From: Charina bottae
Taxonomy: Eukaryota > Chordata > Lepidosauria > Squamata > Charinaidae
Assembly (NCBI GenBank): GCA_023362775.1
Contig: JALMGJ010000005.1
Location: forward strand, 84,516,921-84,580,920
Direction of reading: 5' to 3'
Length of the DNA: 64,000 nucleotides
Shown here: in pieces, positions 53,528 through 64,000 of the stretch
Position numbering within the stretch: the first letter of the stretch is position 1
Layout of the letters: each line of letters opens with the position of its first letter
The notes under the pieces: generated by a model
The model's input: only the letters and a program-made list of their open reading frames with translations
What the model was told of the DNA's origin: nothing
The model's database searches: none
Translations under genes and position numbers: made by a program

Positions 53528-54089
53528 TTATGAAGGTTCTCAGTCATCCAGGTGGAATTGTCTGTAGCTTGAATCATGTCAACTGGATTTCTATTTTCTC
53601 AGTGGAAACGTTTCGCTCCTTATCCAAGGAGCTTCTTCCGTCTGAGCAAAGTTAGTAAGGGAATCCTAAATATGTTTCTAGGTAGCTGTGTGACCTTACA
53701 CCTGGGGCTAGGTCATGGTTATATTGAGATGTTATTTTAAGTCCTTTTATCATCTAAAGGAGGATCGTTAAGATCACCATGCTGCTGTTGAGCTTGCGAA
53801 ATGGTCTTAATCTTCCTAGGCACAGAAGACAAAGCAGGGAGGAAGATGGGGGAAAGATTATGCCTGAGGCCCCCACCTCTATTCAAGGAAGGATTTTCCA
53901 AGTTGGCATAAATGGATTCCTTGACCCCTCTCTCAAACCACCTATCTTCTCTGTCTAAAATGTGCTACCTAGAAACATATTTAGGATTCCCTTACTAACT
54001 TTGCTCAGACTGAAGAAGCTCCTTGGATAAGGAGCGAAACGTTTCCACTGAGAAAATAGAAATCCAGTTGACATGATTCAAGCTACAGA
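53528..54089. mobile_element. Penelope-like element, inverted arrangement, copy P5
   Basis: Target duplication CAGTAGAGATGC (53516-53527 and 54090-54101). Mirror image of P3: the - strand carries HILDREDRWFERGVKES and the GIY-YIG C-terminus (about 53960 down to 53745), with the full terminal repeat ending GAGAACCTTCATAA at the left and a reversed terminal repeat at the right. Confidence 0.92.
54002..54054 (+). ncRNA. Candidate hammerhead ribozyme core in the Penelope terminal repeat (P5)
   Basis: CTCAG, CTGAAGA, GCTCC / GGAGC, GAAAC and CTGAG in the same order and spacing as at 38836. The left arm of P5 (53585-53650) carries the same motif on the - strand, with CGGAAGA in place of CTGAAGA. 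Confidence 0.4.
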
Positions 54090-54101
54090 CAGTAGAGATG
54101 C

Positions 54102-55589
54102 GTTTACTAGAAAGACCCCCTATCATGCTTATGAGACAATGCTGAGTTGACTCCTGATAATCCCAACAGATCTCACAATGGGGGAGGACAAGTTAGTTAT
54201 ATATCTCAGCTGCTGTTTCTCCTCTAGCTACCTGGTAAGCTTCATTATCACTGGGGTCCTTTTCCCACCTCACGGTTGCTGCTAGAGCTTGCAATAAGAG
54301 CTTCCTGAACCACAATGCTTTGCCTCATATTTCCATTCCTGGAAATGAGAGACTTGTTGATATCATTAGTCAGAAATGATCAAATGATCAACCATGCAAT
54401 CCAGAGATCAGTGATGGCAGGGTTTCCCTCCATCTGCAACCAGGGTCCTTAAGGTCTTTGCAAGAGACAAAGATTCAAATGGCTTCAACCACAGTGTCCC
54501 CCTTGGCTCTGCCCAGGGTGACTCTGCTGTAGCTTCACCACACTTCTCACTGCCTCCCATCCACCCAAATTGGAGGTGGATTGAAAGGAGTCAAGGCAGA
54601 GCCGTGAGCCAGAGGGTTTCATGAAGTCGCTTCAGATTCTTCTGAAGGTTATGGCACCTGCTGTACTGTGTTATTTGCAACAACAACAGTTAGTATTTGA
54701 AGTCTCTTCCACAAGGAGAGGAAGCTGGCTGATAAAAGTAATTCACTACTCATTTCCTTGCATTACTGTGGAGGAGCTCAACAGAGGAAGCTGCAAAGAT
54801 AAAGTTTCTAATAAAAGGCACAGGAGTTCTGAAAGAGTTTGCACTGAACCGGTTGGTGTGTAACTGCATTTACATTATTTTATTTAATATCCAGGTCTGG
54901 CTTAAACAGCAAAACAACACAGAAACCACTGGCGTCCAGTCCTCAATAAATCTTGTGTTAAAGCGCTGCAGCCCTCCAGCCCATCTTCTCAGGGGATTCA
55001 TCAGCTAGTCCAGATCCCCAGTCCTCAGGGAAGAAAAATATAGGTGTCTAGCTCTTATAAAACCCAAGATGTGTGACAGAATGCATGCAAAATGCCCGAA
55101 ACCCCACAAATCTGTAATAATAATAGGTGGCAACTCATCCTTCCAGCCAAAAGTGACTCAGTCCCATTGTACTGTGTAGGCAGGAGAAAGAGGTACAAGA
55201 ATTAAACTTTAAATTCACTATACTTGCATTTTATGCTTGGCAGTCACTGGATGTGTTTCTTAACAGCTTTTTAGTTCTTTCAATAGACTTACTTTTCAGA
55301 GATCTGTGTCCTTGAATTACTGCTTGTGCAACCTCTAGTTCTGATATCTGCCAAGAGAAACCAACAACAGCTCTCACTGATAATATGTGAACCATATTAA
55401 CTACAGAGATAAGTAGGGAAGAACTATTTCCTCGCAGAAGGGATTTCCTAGTTAATTTTGGGGTCTGCTTGTTTGGAAGAGTGAAATATTTGAGAAATAC
55501 ATGAGCTCAACATAGCTGTATCTGGCATAGCATATTCTGCTCAAAAGAACAGGCAAGACAGCAATAAATGCCTTTTCCCCCTTAGATCT
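54102..55589. other. Intergenic, nothing recognised
   Basis: No gene or repeat signature. Confidence 0.4.
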
Positions 55590-55882
55590 TAGAGGACACT
55601 TTTTTACACAATGCATAATTAAACTTTGGAGTTGTGAGATGTGGGGCTGGCTACCAGCTTGGCGGGTAGCCAAACAAAGGTTCAAACAAGGGTTGGACCA
55701 GTTCATGGAAGTCATGGGGATCAATGGCTATTAGTCTTGACAGCAGTGTGACTGTCTCTGAAGGCCATCTGCTGGGAAACTAATGGGTTTCCTTGGGCAG
55801 TTGGTTGGCCACTGTGAGAACAGAGTGCTGGACTAGATGGGCCAGGGGTCTGATCCAGCAGGGCACTGCTTATGCTTATGTT
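55590..55882 (+). mobile_element. CR1/L3-type LINE 3' end
   Basis: GGTTGGCCACTGTGAGAACA, GAGTGCTGGACTAGATGGGC and CTGATCCAGCAGGGC, followed by CTTATGCTTATGTTCTT, is the classic amniote CR1/L3 3' end. The upstream part (TTCATGGAAGTCATGGGGAT) is consistent. Confidence 0.82.
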
Positions 55883-57562
55883 CTTCTCTTATCTTAAGAC
55901 CCTACCCTTCATTCAAATCTGTAATGTCTGAATGTATAGATTACAGCAGCCCTGAACTGGGTGGGAGGAGGGACAGTGCTATAAGATGCTCCTGGCCAGG
56001 GTTTTTATCCCCTCCACAGACATGTACAGGTAGGTGCACGCGCGCGTGTTTAGAAAAAAAGTGTTGGGGCCTGTGAAGCTAAGTGTTAGTTACATCAAAC
56101 CAGAAGCAAGCAAGCAAGGGGAAAGATTGGGTTGCAACTGGACACAAATTTCACATTTGCCCAGGAAAAAGCCTTACTGATCACAGTTGGGCTTTTTGCT
56201 AAATACAAATGCACATGATGCTGTGAGGTTATTCTTCCACAAACAATGACTGGGTGTGAACCTCATTGACAACGACACAAAAGGTGGAGACCGTTGAGGA
56301 TCAAATGAAAATGTATTTTTTTAAAATGTCCATTTAATTTTTTAATGAATTATAGAGATGGTGGTAATCTTCAGAAAGTAGTTCGCTCACCAGAATCTCC
56401 ATAAGATAATATAATTTCCATTTCTTCTGCATATGTATATCTACTGTATACCTACATGCAAAAATGTCCAGGCAGTGAACAGTTGACCATTTTACATGGC
56501 AGGGAAGTTATGCCCTCTGTTAATAATGTAAGGCACATATGCTTTTTCCAAATAGTCTGTTTAAAAGTTGCTCTTTTCTTATATTTATAACTTGCTTCCC
56601 ACCTCACCCAGTATAAAAGCCCCCATTTATTTTTATCCTAATAACAATCTAGTGCAGTGAAAGATACTGATTGTTAGGCAATTGTGTAATCTGTGCTGAT
56701 TAATATAAAACAGGCAAGGATTATATGATTTGCATATCATAATTAATCTCTTGCATAAATATGGAATTTACTCAAATATTGAAACAATATAACATATGCA
56801 GAACTGTAATCTCAGTGAACTGCAGTTCCACAGGACACAATAACAAACCTATCCTTAGTCAATGCCATTTATATCATTCAGATATCAGAGGGAAAGGGGA
56901 AAAAATGAATTATATAGTTGTCAGGACTCAGTGAAAAGAAAAATGTGATGCAAATATGATGCTGGTTGCTTTTGGGATCAGCCTGCCTCCCATTAGAGGG
57001 AGTGTTTTCCCCTTTATCTGAACATAGGATTAGCTGTGGAGCCAATCTGACAAGTTTCACCAGCCATTCTGTCAGTGGTACAGACCAGTGATCCAGGGGG
57101 TGTGACCAGCTCAGCATCCATTGGCCACTGTAGGCTGGTATGGGCATTCCCCCACCCCCCGCAGTCCCTGGATACTGTCTTCCATATTCATAGTGCTTTG
57201 GTCAGTGGGAGAGTCCAATTTGTTCAACAGGCCTCTCCCCGAAAACCCATTAAATCTCCAAAGTCATCTCTGTACCCATCCTTGGCTTGGAGATCTGAAT
57301 CAGACTGAACAGCCGCTGATGAGCAGTAGTGAGTGGTAGGATGCGTTGTTAAGAGGGAGAGAGAGAACTGGCTTACTCTCTGCTGTTTCATGGCCCAACT
57401 CTCCCTACACTTGTCGGCTGCTGTCTGGGCTGTTTTTGAGCACAGGTTTAGTGCTTTTCTGAAATAGTGCTAAACCCACATCCCAAAAACCCCCAACTAT
57501 TAGCTGATATCAGCTGATACGCAGGCTCCCATTGAATACATGTGCATAAAAAATTTGTATGA
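55883..57562. other. Intergenic, nothing recognised
   Basis: No gene or repeat signature. Confidence 0.4.
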
Positions 57563-57610
57563 AGTTTTGACAGATGGTTAAACCTGCCGATCTAGCCATC
57601 TGTCAAAACT
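57563..57610. repeat. Perfect 15-bp inverted repeat
   Basis: AGTTTTGACAGATGG (57563-57577) and CCATCTGTCAAAACT (57596-57610) around an 18-base spacer. No flanking duplication recognised. Confidence 0.7.
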
Positions 57611-59808
57611 CACCTCCTCTCCCAGACTCAGCCCATGTTATAGCGAGTGATTGATGGGTTTTGCTGTTGGCTGATAATGTTGATGGGAGGGGAGGGAAAA
57701 CAAGCTGGGAGAATCCACCACTCCCTGCCCTTAATGTGCCCTGCTCATAGTAAATGAGGACAGCATCATTTTTAGCATTGTGCCTCTGGCAGGATGGAGA
57801 TCACCAGTAGAGACAACACATTTTAAGCCAGGATAATTTTCTGCCACCTCAACAACTGGTTGGTCTCACTTTTTTTTTTTGGCCATGAGGAAAAGCTTTG
57901 TCCATCCCTCACTTAACTAGCCAAGGGAGATTGAGATAGTTTAGCATTGCCAGTTCAGGTTTGCTTGACATGTAATGATCTGTGGTTTTGTGCAACAGTG
58001 ACTTGACAGATCTCATGCAGTGAAGAGTGTGTGCTTGTGTTGGTCTAGTTCACGCAGCAAAATATCTTGGGACAGCCAGGGATGATATCTCTCTCGTGTT
58101 TCTTGGATCTGAAGCGATGTGTCAGGCTGCATTACTTTCCGGAACATGTGTGTGTGTGTGTGTGTGCATGTGCACACATGCATTCTTGAAAGAGAAGGAG
58201 AGAAAGACAGGAGGGAGAACTTCTGAAACTGTGTATGCATGTTTCCTGTGCCTGCGTCCTATAAAAAGAGCTGATAAATTAAAGTTCCTGTTTGTATTTT
58301 AATTCTCAACCACAGACCAAATATTTGCATTCTTGCTTCTATGAAAGCATGGGAGAGTCTTTCCAGTAAAATCTGTAGTAATAATATTTTTTCACTGCTC
58401 TCTTCCTAAAAATCAGGATTAAAAATTAGTGCATAAAGAAAGCCAGCTCCCATCTTGCACTGGGCTTACTGCTGGACATCAGGAGACTGGTTATTCACCA
58501 CTGGCCGTGCAGGGGAGACTAAACTTGTGCACAGTAGCTGGGAGGCATGGCGTGGCCTTAGCAATGATCCCCAAGGACTGGTTCTCCCAGGGGTGTGAAG
58601 AGAGAAAAGAGGCTGGCCAATAGGAGCAGGGACAGCAAAGAAAAGGGGAGGGACTCATTCCCAGCTCAGAACTCCTCCTGGCAGCCCGAAAGACGGCCCA
58701 CACTGTAACCACGTCTGAAGAAGGACCTGCATGGAGATTGTTGCCTGCCTCAAGATTTTCTTTTGAATATATTTTCCCCTGGCTGAATGGCAAAGCAAGC
58801 TCCCCCAGGACTTTGGGACACGAATTAAGCAGGAGTGACACTTTGCAGAAGCTTAGAAAATGGCTACCCTGCAAGATGGCCCCCAATATTCTCCATTCCT
58901 TCATCAGGGGGCATGAGATCAGAAGAGGATGCATGCTCAGTTTCTGACTTTTGTGCTTGGAACATAAATCTGCAGATCTGTGATCCTGTATGTAAGGATG
59001 GATAGAAGGATGGACAGAGAGATTTGGGGTACGGTTTGATTATTTTTATAGCATACAGAAGCACTCAGTCATGGAAGCCTCTGTCTGCAGCCTGAAGACA
59101 CAGGGAGGACCAGCCTTTCACGACCAGTTATCAAGAGCTTTCAGACAGAATGGGAAGTGGCCATAGTTCCTTAGGGATAACTAACTCCTGGTTATTTGGG
59201 TAGCAAACTTTAGTATTTTCATAAACAGAAATATCTTATGTCATGCAACTGAGATATAATTTTTAAGGATATGCTTAAACACTCCTTTCTCTTTCCATGT
59301 AAGAAAGAGCAACGGTGATGGTGCAAAGTATTAAGTAGGGATGTATAAAACCTACAGTTCAGTGAGTGTTGCACATCCCTAACACTGACTTAGGCATGAA
59401 TGTAACTGGTATCGATCTCTGTTCTTGTAAGAAAAGCCTCCTCCCACCAAAACCATGGCTATGGTCCAGAAGACAAGTTCTGTTGCTTGTAGCTTCTGGC
59501 AAAGAGGTTATTAGAAGTGCCTTAGTTAACAGCATAAATCTCTTCTCTAAAGAAGGTCAGGAGACCTTGCTTAGAAGAGGCGCTTACTCAGTCATTTCTA
59601 AGGAAGTCTGCCCTGGCTCTGTTGGAGATAGGCAGGTATGAGGCACATCTAGCCTAAATTGTTGAAATAACATTATATCTCAGCTGTTAAAGCAGAGTTC
59701 AGGCACACATCACTTGCCACACATGAGTAACAACAACCAGTGGGTTGGAGCCAGGCCTAGGCAGTCCTTAAAGCTAGAGGACCACCACAACATGGACATG
59801 CTCTACTA
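57611..59808. other. Intergenic, no gene seen
   Basis: Contains a TG microsatellite at 58145-58166 and otherwise no recognised feature. Confidence 0.4.
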
Positions 59809-60097
59809 CAGAGCTTTTCGAACTGTGTGTCGGGACACGTTAGTGTGTCGGCTGCAGTGTCTGGGTGTGTCGCGGCTGCTGCTGCCTCCGAGCCCTGCCA
59901 GGATTCCGCGCAGGTCCTAGTGCCTGCCTTGTGCCCTGCTGCCTCCAAACCTGCCCTGCCAGGATTCCGCGCAGGTCCTAGTGCCTGCCTTGTGCCCTGC
60001 TGTAAGAGTGTGTCTTGAAATGATGCCCTGCTGTGTGTCGCGAAATGATGCACGTCTAAAAAGTGTGTCACCAACATGAAAAGTTTGGAAAGCTCTG
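59809..60097. mobile_element. hAT MITE, CAGAGCTTTCC family, copy G
   Basis: Ends CAGAGCTTTTCGAAC and GTTTGGAAAGCTCTG; flanking 8-mers CTCTACTA (59801-59808) and CGCTACTA (60098-60105) differ at one base. Two internal 61-bp-type units. Confidence 0.9.
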
Positions 60098-60105
60098 CGC
60101 TACTA

Positions 60106-62493
60106 ACTGTTTTTATGTCATGTCCTCATGACACTGCCTTTGACTCAACCCCAGCCCACAGTTGAGGCAGTTTAAAGTCATCTGAGCTGTTCCAGTTTTA
60201 AAGTAGTGTGTTCCTCTTCTCCCAATGCAAATGTTTCCTTTGGACATGATATCCAAAGCTTCCTCAATGATGCTGGTGATGATTGGGATCTGCCAGTTCC
60301 TGTTGGCCACTTTAGGCAGCTGCAGACACCCCCGTCTCCTCCAGGTGCTGGAAACTGCTCTCTGCAGCCTCTTTAGCCTGGGCTACATGAGAGACTGGAC
60401 AATTGGTTTCTGCAGAGGCTTCTCCCTGCAAAACGCTTGACCAGCACTTTCCAAAAGTCTTGCAAGTCTTACATGGACTCCTTATAAAGATGGGTTTAGT
60501 GCTCATTTAAAAGAGTGCTAGATCTGTGCTGCACACAAGGTCAGTTTAAATCAGAAATGTGAGTCAGATTCCATTAGCTGAATGCTGCTGGTTCTGTCAC
60601 CACCGGCTACACTACAAGTCATCTGCTCCTTCTGTTACCTGTGGCTGCATTTTTCTTAATTACTGATTAATTATAAGTGGCTTCTCCACTTCAACTCCAT
60701 GGCCATCCATGGACTACTTCTGGGTGCTGCCTGCCACAAGGGCAGAAGTGGACCTGCCGCCAGCACTGCCATTCTCTTCCAGCAATAATTAATGGTAGAG
60801 CTTGTTTATTACCAACTGCTCCCTCGTGCTTCACCTCGCAAGCTTCCTCTGCAACCAGCCAATAGGTTGCCCAACCTATTTTTGGACAAGGGTTTAGTGC
60901 TCTTTTAGGAGAGTGTTAGATCCACGTTGAGGAGCAGCCTGACAGGTGGAGAAGTACCTCCATCCCTGTGATCTGTCAGCCTGCAGCTGGCAACTTGATG
61001 AGTGGCTACACATGCAGCACCCACCAGCCCCAGACAGGGAGAGGGATTAGTGGCTGTTCTCCCACCAGTAGGTGATACTCAGGGGAGGGGAAATTAAACG
61101 GGGGGAACACAGTCCTTGCTTTTCCTTAACTTATCTCAAGTTAAAACAGCGCTGCACTGGTTGCTGGCAGAAGAGGATTCTATGATTAGGCCAGCAAATG
61201 ATGTGCTGGCATACTTTTCTGCTAGCCCAAGACTGGTGGGACGGCACTGAGACCCTCAGGCAGTCCCCAGGTTGAATATGCTGGTCGCCCTTCCCATAGT
61301 TGCATCAGCTGATCAGCTGGGAAAGGGTTGCCTTGACCAATTTCAAGCAGGCTTCCAAGCTGCCTACAGGACCGAGGCTGCCTTGGTCAGCTCAAGACGA
61401 AGCACTTTCCAGAGACATGGCCTGCCTTTCCAGAGAATATCTGTCGGCCCAGAAAGAGATTCTTGACAAGGCATCTGATGTCTTCATGGTTGCCACCTCC
61501 CCCCATCCCCCCCCATCCCACTTTTCTGCCCAGAGGAACATTTCAGGGTGAGGATTTCTGTGAAGTCATCACAGAAATTCTGCAACTTACATATTTGCAC
61601 CAGATGTGCTGATGCAAGTCTGTAATCACAACATTTGCATGCCAGTGCAATCACATGTAGGCCATTTTGTGATTCTTGCAGGTTGTTATTCATGACTGGG
61701 TCCGTTTGGGGTTAGGTTTAACTCCCTGGGGCTGAATTAATTTAACCCCCTTTTGATATTCCCACAACACAGCTACCCTTTGACCTTGTTCTGTACGTTG
61801 AGAGAACACAGCCACAGATCCATAACCAAATTGGCATTTTGTTGAAAGCAGTGCAATGTGCGTGCACTATCCATACCCAGATGGACATTTGGATGCACAA
61901 AAAAGTACAGGGGTTCAGAGAAATGTGTGTTTGGATACACACCCAAGAAATGCAATGCAGGGCAAATTAATTTTAAAAAAAGTTTTACTCTATTTTTTAA
62001 AGCTTTTTGAATTCCCAAAGGCAATATAGCTAAAGAATTAATTTGAAAAAGTGTAGGGGTTATTACAACTCAGATTGAAATAAGCACATAGATGTACCCT
62101 TCCTACAAATTGTGAAGCATGTTCATAAGTTGCATATTTTTACCCATACAGTAACAGCACAAGCTGCATGCCATATAGAGTAACTATTTTTGTGCCCAAG
62201 AGAATCTGTTTTTCGTCAGTCAAACGTTTATGAGCTCAAAGCTGAGATCTGTATGAATAACACTGGTTCATGTAATTAAACTAAGAACATGGTGGTTTTA
62301 AATTAAATTTGCTTACATTTTAGCTCATTTTTTTCAATTTCTAAAGGCTTGAAGTAAGAAGCTCACAATGAGGTTTGCATATTTCTCCTGTGGAATTGAG
62401 GAAGTTTTGGTGAAGTCACAACTCTTTCCCTATGTGATCCAAAATAATACTTAGAAATTATAATAAGGAGATGAGTATTTATTCTGAATGTAT
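60106..62493. other. Intergenic, nothing recognised
   Basis: No gene or repeat signature. Similar phrases such as GGTTTAGTGCT recur at 57448, 60492 and 60891, hinting at an old, worn repeat. Confidence 0.35.
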
Positions 62494-62806
62494 GGGGCGT
62501 GGTGGCTCAGCGGGTAAGACACCAGGCTTGTCAATCGGAAGATCGCAAGTTCGGAGGTTCGAATCCCTAGCCCCGCGTGACCGAGTGAGCTCCCGCACTC
62601 GCCCCAGCTCTTGCCAACCTAGCAATTCGAAAGCATGCAAATGCAAGGAGATGAATAGGAACCACTTCGGTGGGTAGGTAACAGCGTTCCTCCCGCGTCA
62701 TGCGGCCACATGACCGTGGAAGCGTCTTTGGCTAACAAACGGAGATGAGCACCGGCCCCTAGAGTTGGACACGACTGCACAAATGTGCAGGGGGAACCTT
62801 TACCTA
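62494..62806 (+). mobile_element. Sauria-type SINE, copy S5
   Basis: The only Sauria SINE here in forward orientation. GGGGCGTGGTGGCTCAGCGG and GGTTCGAATCC, then a body ending GAGTTGGACACGACTGCAC and GGGGAACCTTTACCT. Confidence 0.92.
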
Positions 62807-63071
62807 TGCTAGTAAAGTAGGTGTGTATTTTCCTGTACCCACCAAGCTCCCTGACAAGCTTGTATTTCCATGTTCCAAATAAATCCTGGTGGAGCATTGC
62901 GTCTTTGAAGCACGTTGCAAATGTTATGACACCCATGGCATTTCTCTTCACAAAGGGCTCATATCCATTATGAACGCTATGTGAAGTTTGAGATAAAAAA
63001 ATAAATATGTAGAAAAACCTGACATTCTCAAACCATTGGCTTGTCTCCAGTCAGGGTATCACACTTTAGAG

Positions 63072-63318
63072 CAGGGGTGGGCAACGTCAGGCCCGCGGGC
63101 CGTATAAGGCCCACGGGGCTCCCGCCCGCAAACCCCACCCCTTCCACGCGATTGGCTCCCACCTGCAAACCCTGCCCCCAGTGCTTGTGATTTGCTCCTG
63201 CCCGCAAACTCTGGCCCCCAGTCCGCGGAAATCCCAGAAACCCCGCCCCCCACCCACCCCGGTCCCTGGTTATAAATATCCAATTGGCCCTTGGCAGAAA
63301 AAAGTTTCCCCACCCCTG
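63072..63318. mobile_element. hAT-like MITE, CAGGGGTGGGCAAC family
   Basis: Ends CAGGGGTGGGCAAC and TTTCCCCACCCCTG; flanking 8-mers CTTTAGAG (63064-63071) and CTCTAGAG (63319-63326) differ at one base. GC-rich interior with CCGCAAACCCC-type repeats. Confidence 0.88.
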
Positions 63319-63326
63319 CTCTAGAG

Positions 63327-64000
63327 GACTCTCAGATGGGATCACTTATCATAGCCAGAAATAGTTTGGTTATGCTCAAGCTTTGGTGAAGGCAGAACGA
63401 GGAATGGACTAATGCTTGGGGATAATATTGTAAAGTCTTTCCCTCCAACCCATTCTCCTTATCCACAACTGCTTGCACATGGCTGTGTTCAAAGATCCCC
63501 TTCCACAATTTCATCGACCAGATGGTGACCCCTGATTGAGGTCAGGAGAGTAAAACGTTGCAGCAGACACATATCCAAACATTGCTTGCGTTCTGACTCA
63601 CATGATATGAAGGAGTCCTTGTCACCACGGGCAAAGTCACCATGAGATGATGGTGTCATGAACTCATTGTGCAAATGACACAATTGACAATGATTATATG
63701 ACATCACTCATTCACTCCTTATCCTCTCCCAGACCCCCAGATTTGCTTGTCACTGTCAATAGCACACCTTTCACTCTCATCTCTACAGATATTTTCTCCA
63801 AAGCAGAATTATCAGATATACAGAAATAATTGCTTGAGAGTCAATATTGGGGACCTTGGCACATACGTTCTTGGAGAGAATTCATGCATTAATACAATGT
63901 AACAAACTGCAGGTCAAAAGAGGAAGACATGAAAATAAATGCAAGCAAGCATTCCACCCTGTTAAAGCCAGAGATTGATGATCATGAACCTTGGGAAAAT
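63327..64000. other. Intergenic, nothing recognised
   Basis: No gene or repeat signature to the window end. Confidence 0.4.

Noticed and set aside
62494..62570. tRNA gene
   Set aside because: The A and B boxes belong to the head of a Sauria-type SINE with a Bov-B tail; five such copies are present in the window.
15416..64000. Exons of VCL or another PLAU neighbour
   Set aside because: VCL lies next to PLAU in other vertebrates, but no stretch here encodes a recognisable piece of it.

Overview
The window is nuclear DNA from a vertebrate, almost certainly a squamate reptile. The evidence is spliced exons with GT/AG borders, very long AT-rich introns and intergenic DNA, and a repeat set typical of squamates: tRNA-headed SINEs with a Bov-B-type 3' tail (Sauria SINE type), Bov-B, CR1/L3, L2-like and L1 LINEs, Penelope-like elements, many small hAT elements, and a chromodomain Ty3/gypsy element. 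I cannot name the species.

The one protein-coding host gene I can support is PLAU (urokinase-type plasminogen activator) on the + strand, about 4.2-13.3 kb. Eight exons encode the EGF-like domain, one kringle, the activation site and a complete trypsin-like protease with its His/Asp/Ser triad. The signal-peptide exon and promoter were not found and probably lie left of the window; a possible small linker exon is at 3927-3984. The 3' UTR probably runs to an AATAAA at 15391.

From about 15.4 kb to the end (48.6 kb) I see no convincing host exon. This stretch is intergenic or a giant intron filled with layered mobile elements. 17.9-19.1 kb: SINE, CR1 and Bov-B. 19.7-26.1 kb: hAT elements, a decayed gypsy provirus-like element with a 5-bp target duplication, a Sauria SINE and a long Penelope palindrome. 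26.7-31.5 kb: a 5'-truncated L1 with a 17-bp target duplication, then another LINE. 31.7-46.6 kb: SINEs, L2-like LINEs, a second Penelope palindrome, and hAT elements. 49.5-54.1 kb: an L2-like LINE, a GC-rich block and two Penelope copies. 54-64 kb: mostly unique sequence with sparse repeats.

The most interesting system is a family of five Penelope-like insertions (10.4, 24.3, 38.4, 51.4 and 53.5 kb). Four are inverted, palindrome-like units. Three carry the C-terminus of a GIY-YIG endonuclease, and all have 12-16 bp target duplications. Their terminal repeat contains a sequence that fits a hammerhead-ribozyme core. Also notable are a SINE that shares its tRNA-like head with Sauria SINEs but carries the L2-like LINE tail, and a hAT family with an internal 61-bp tandem repeat that varies in copy number.
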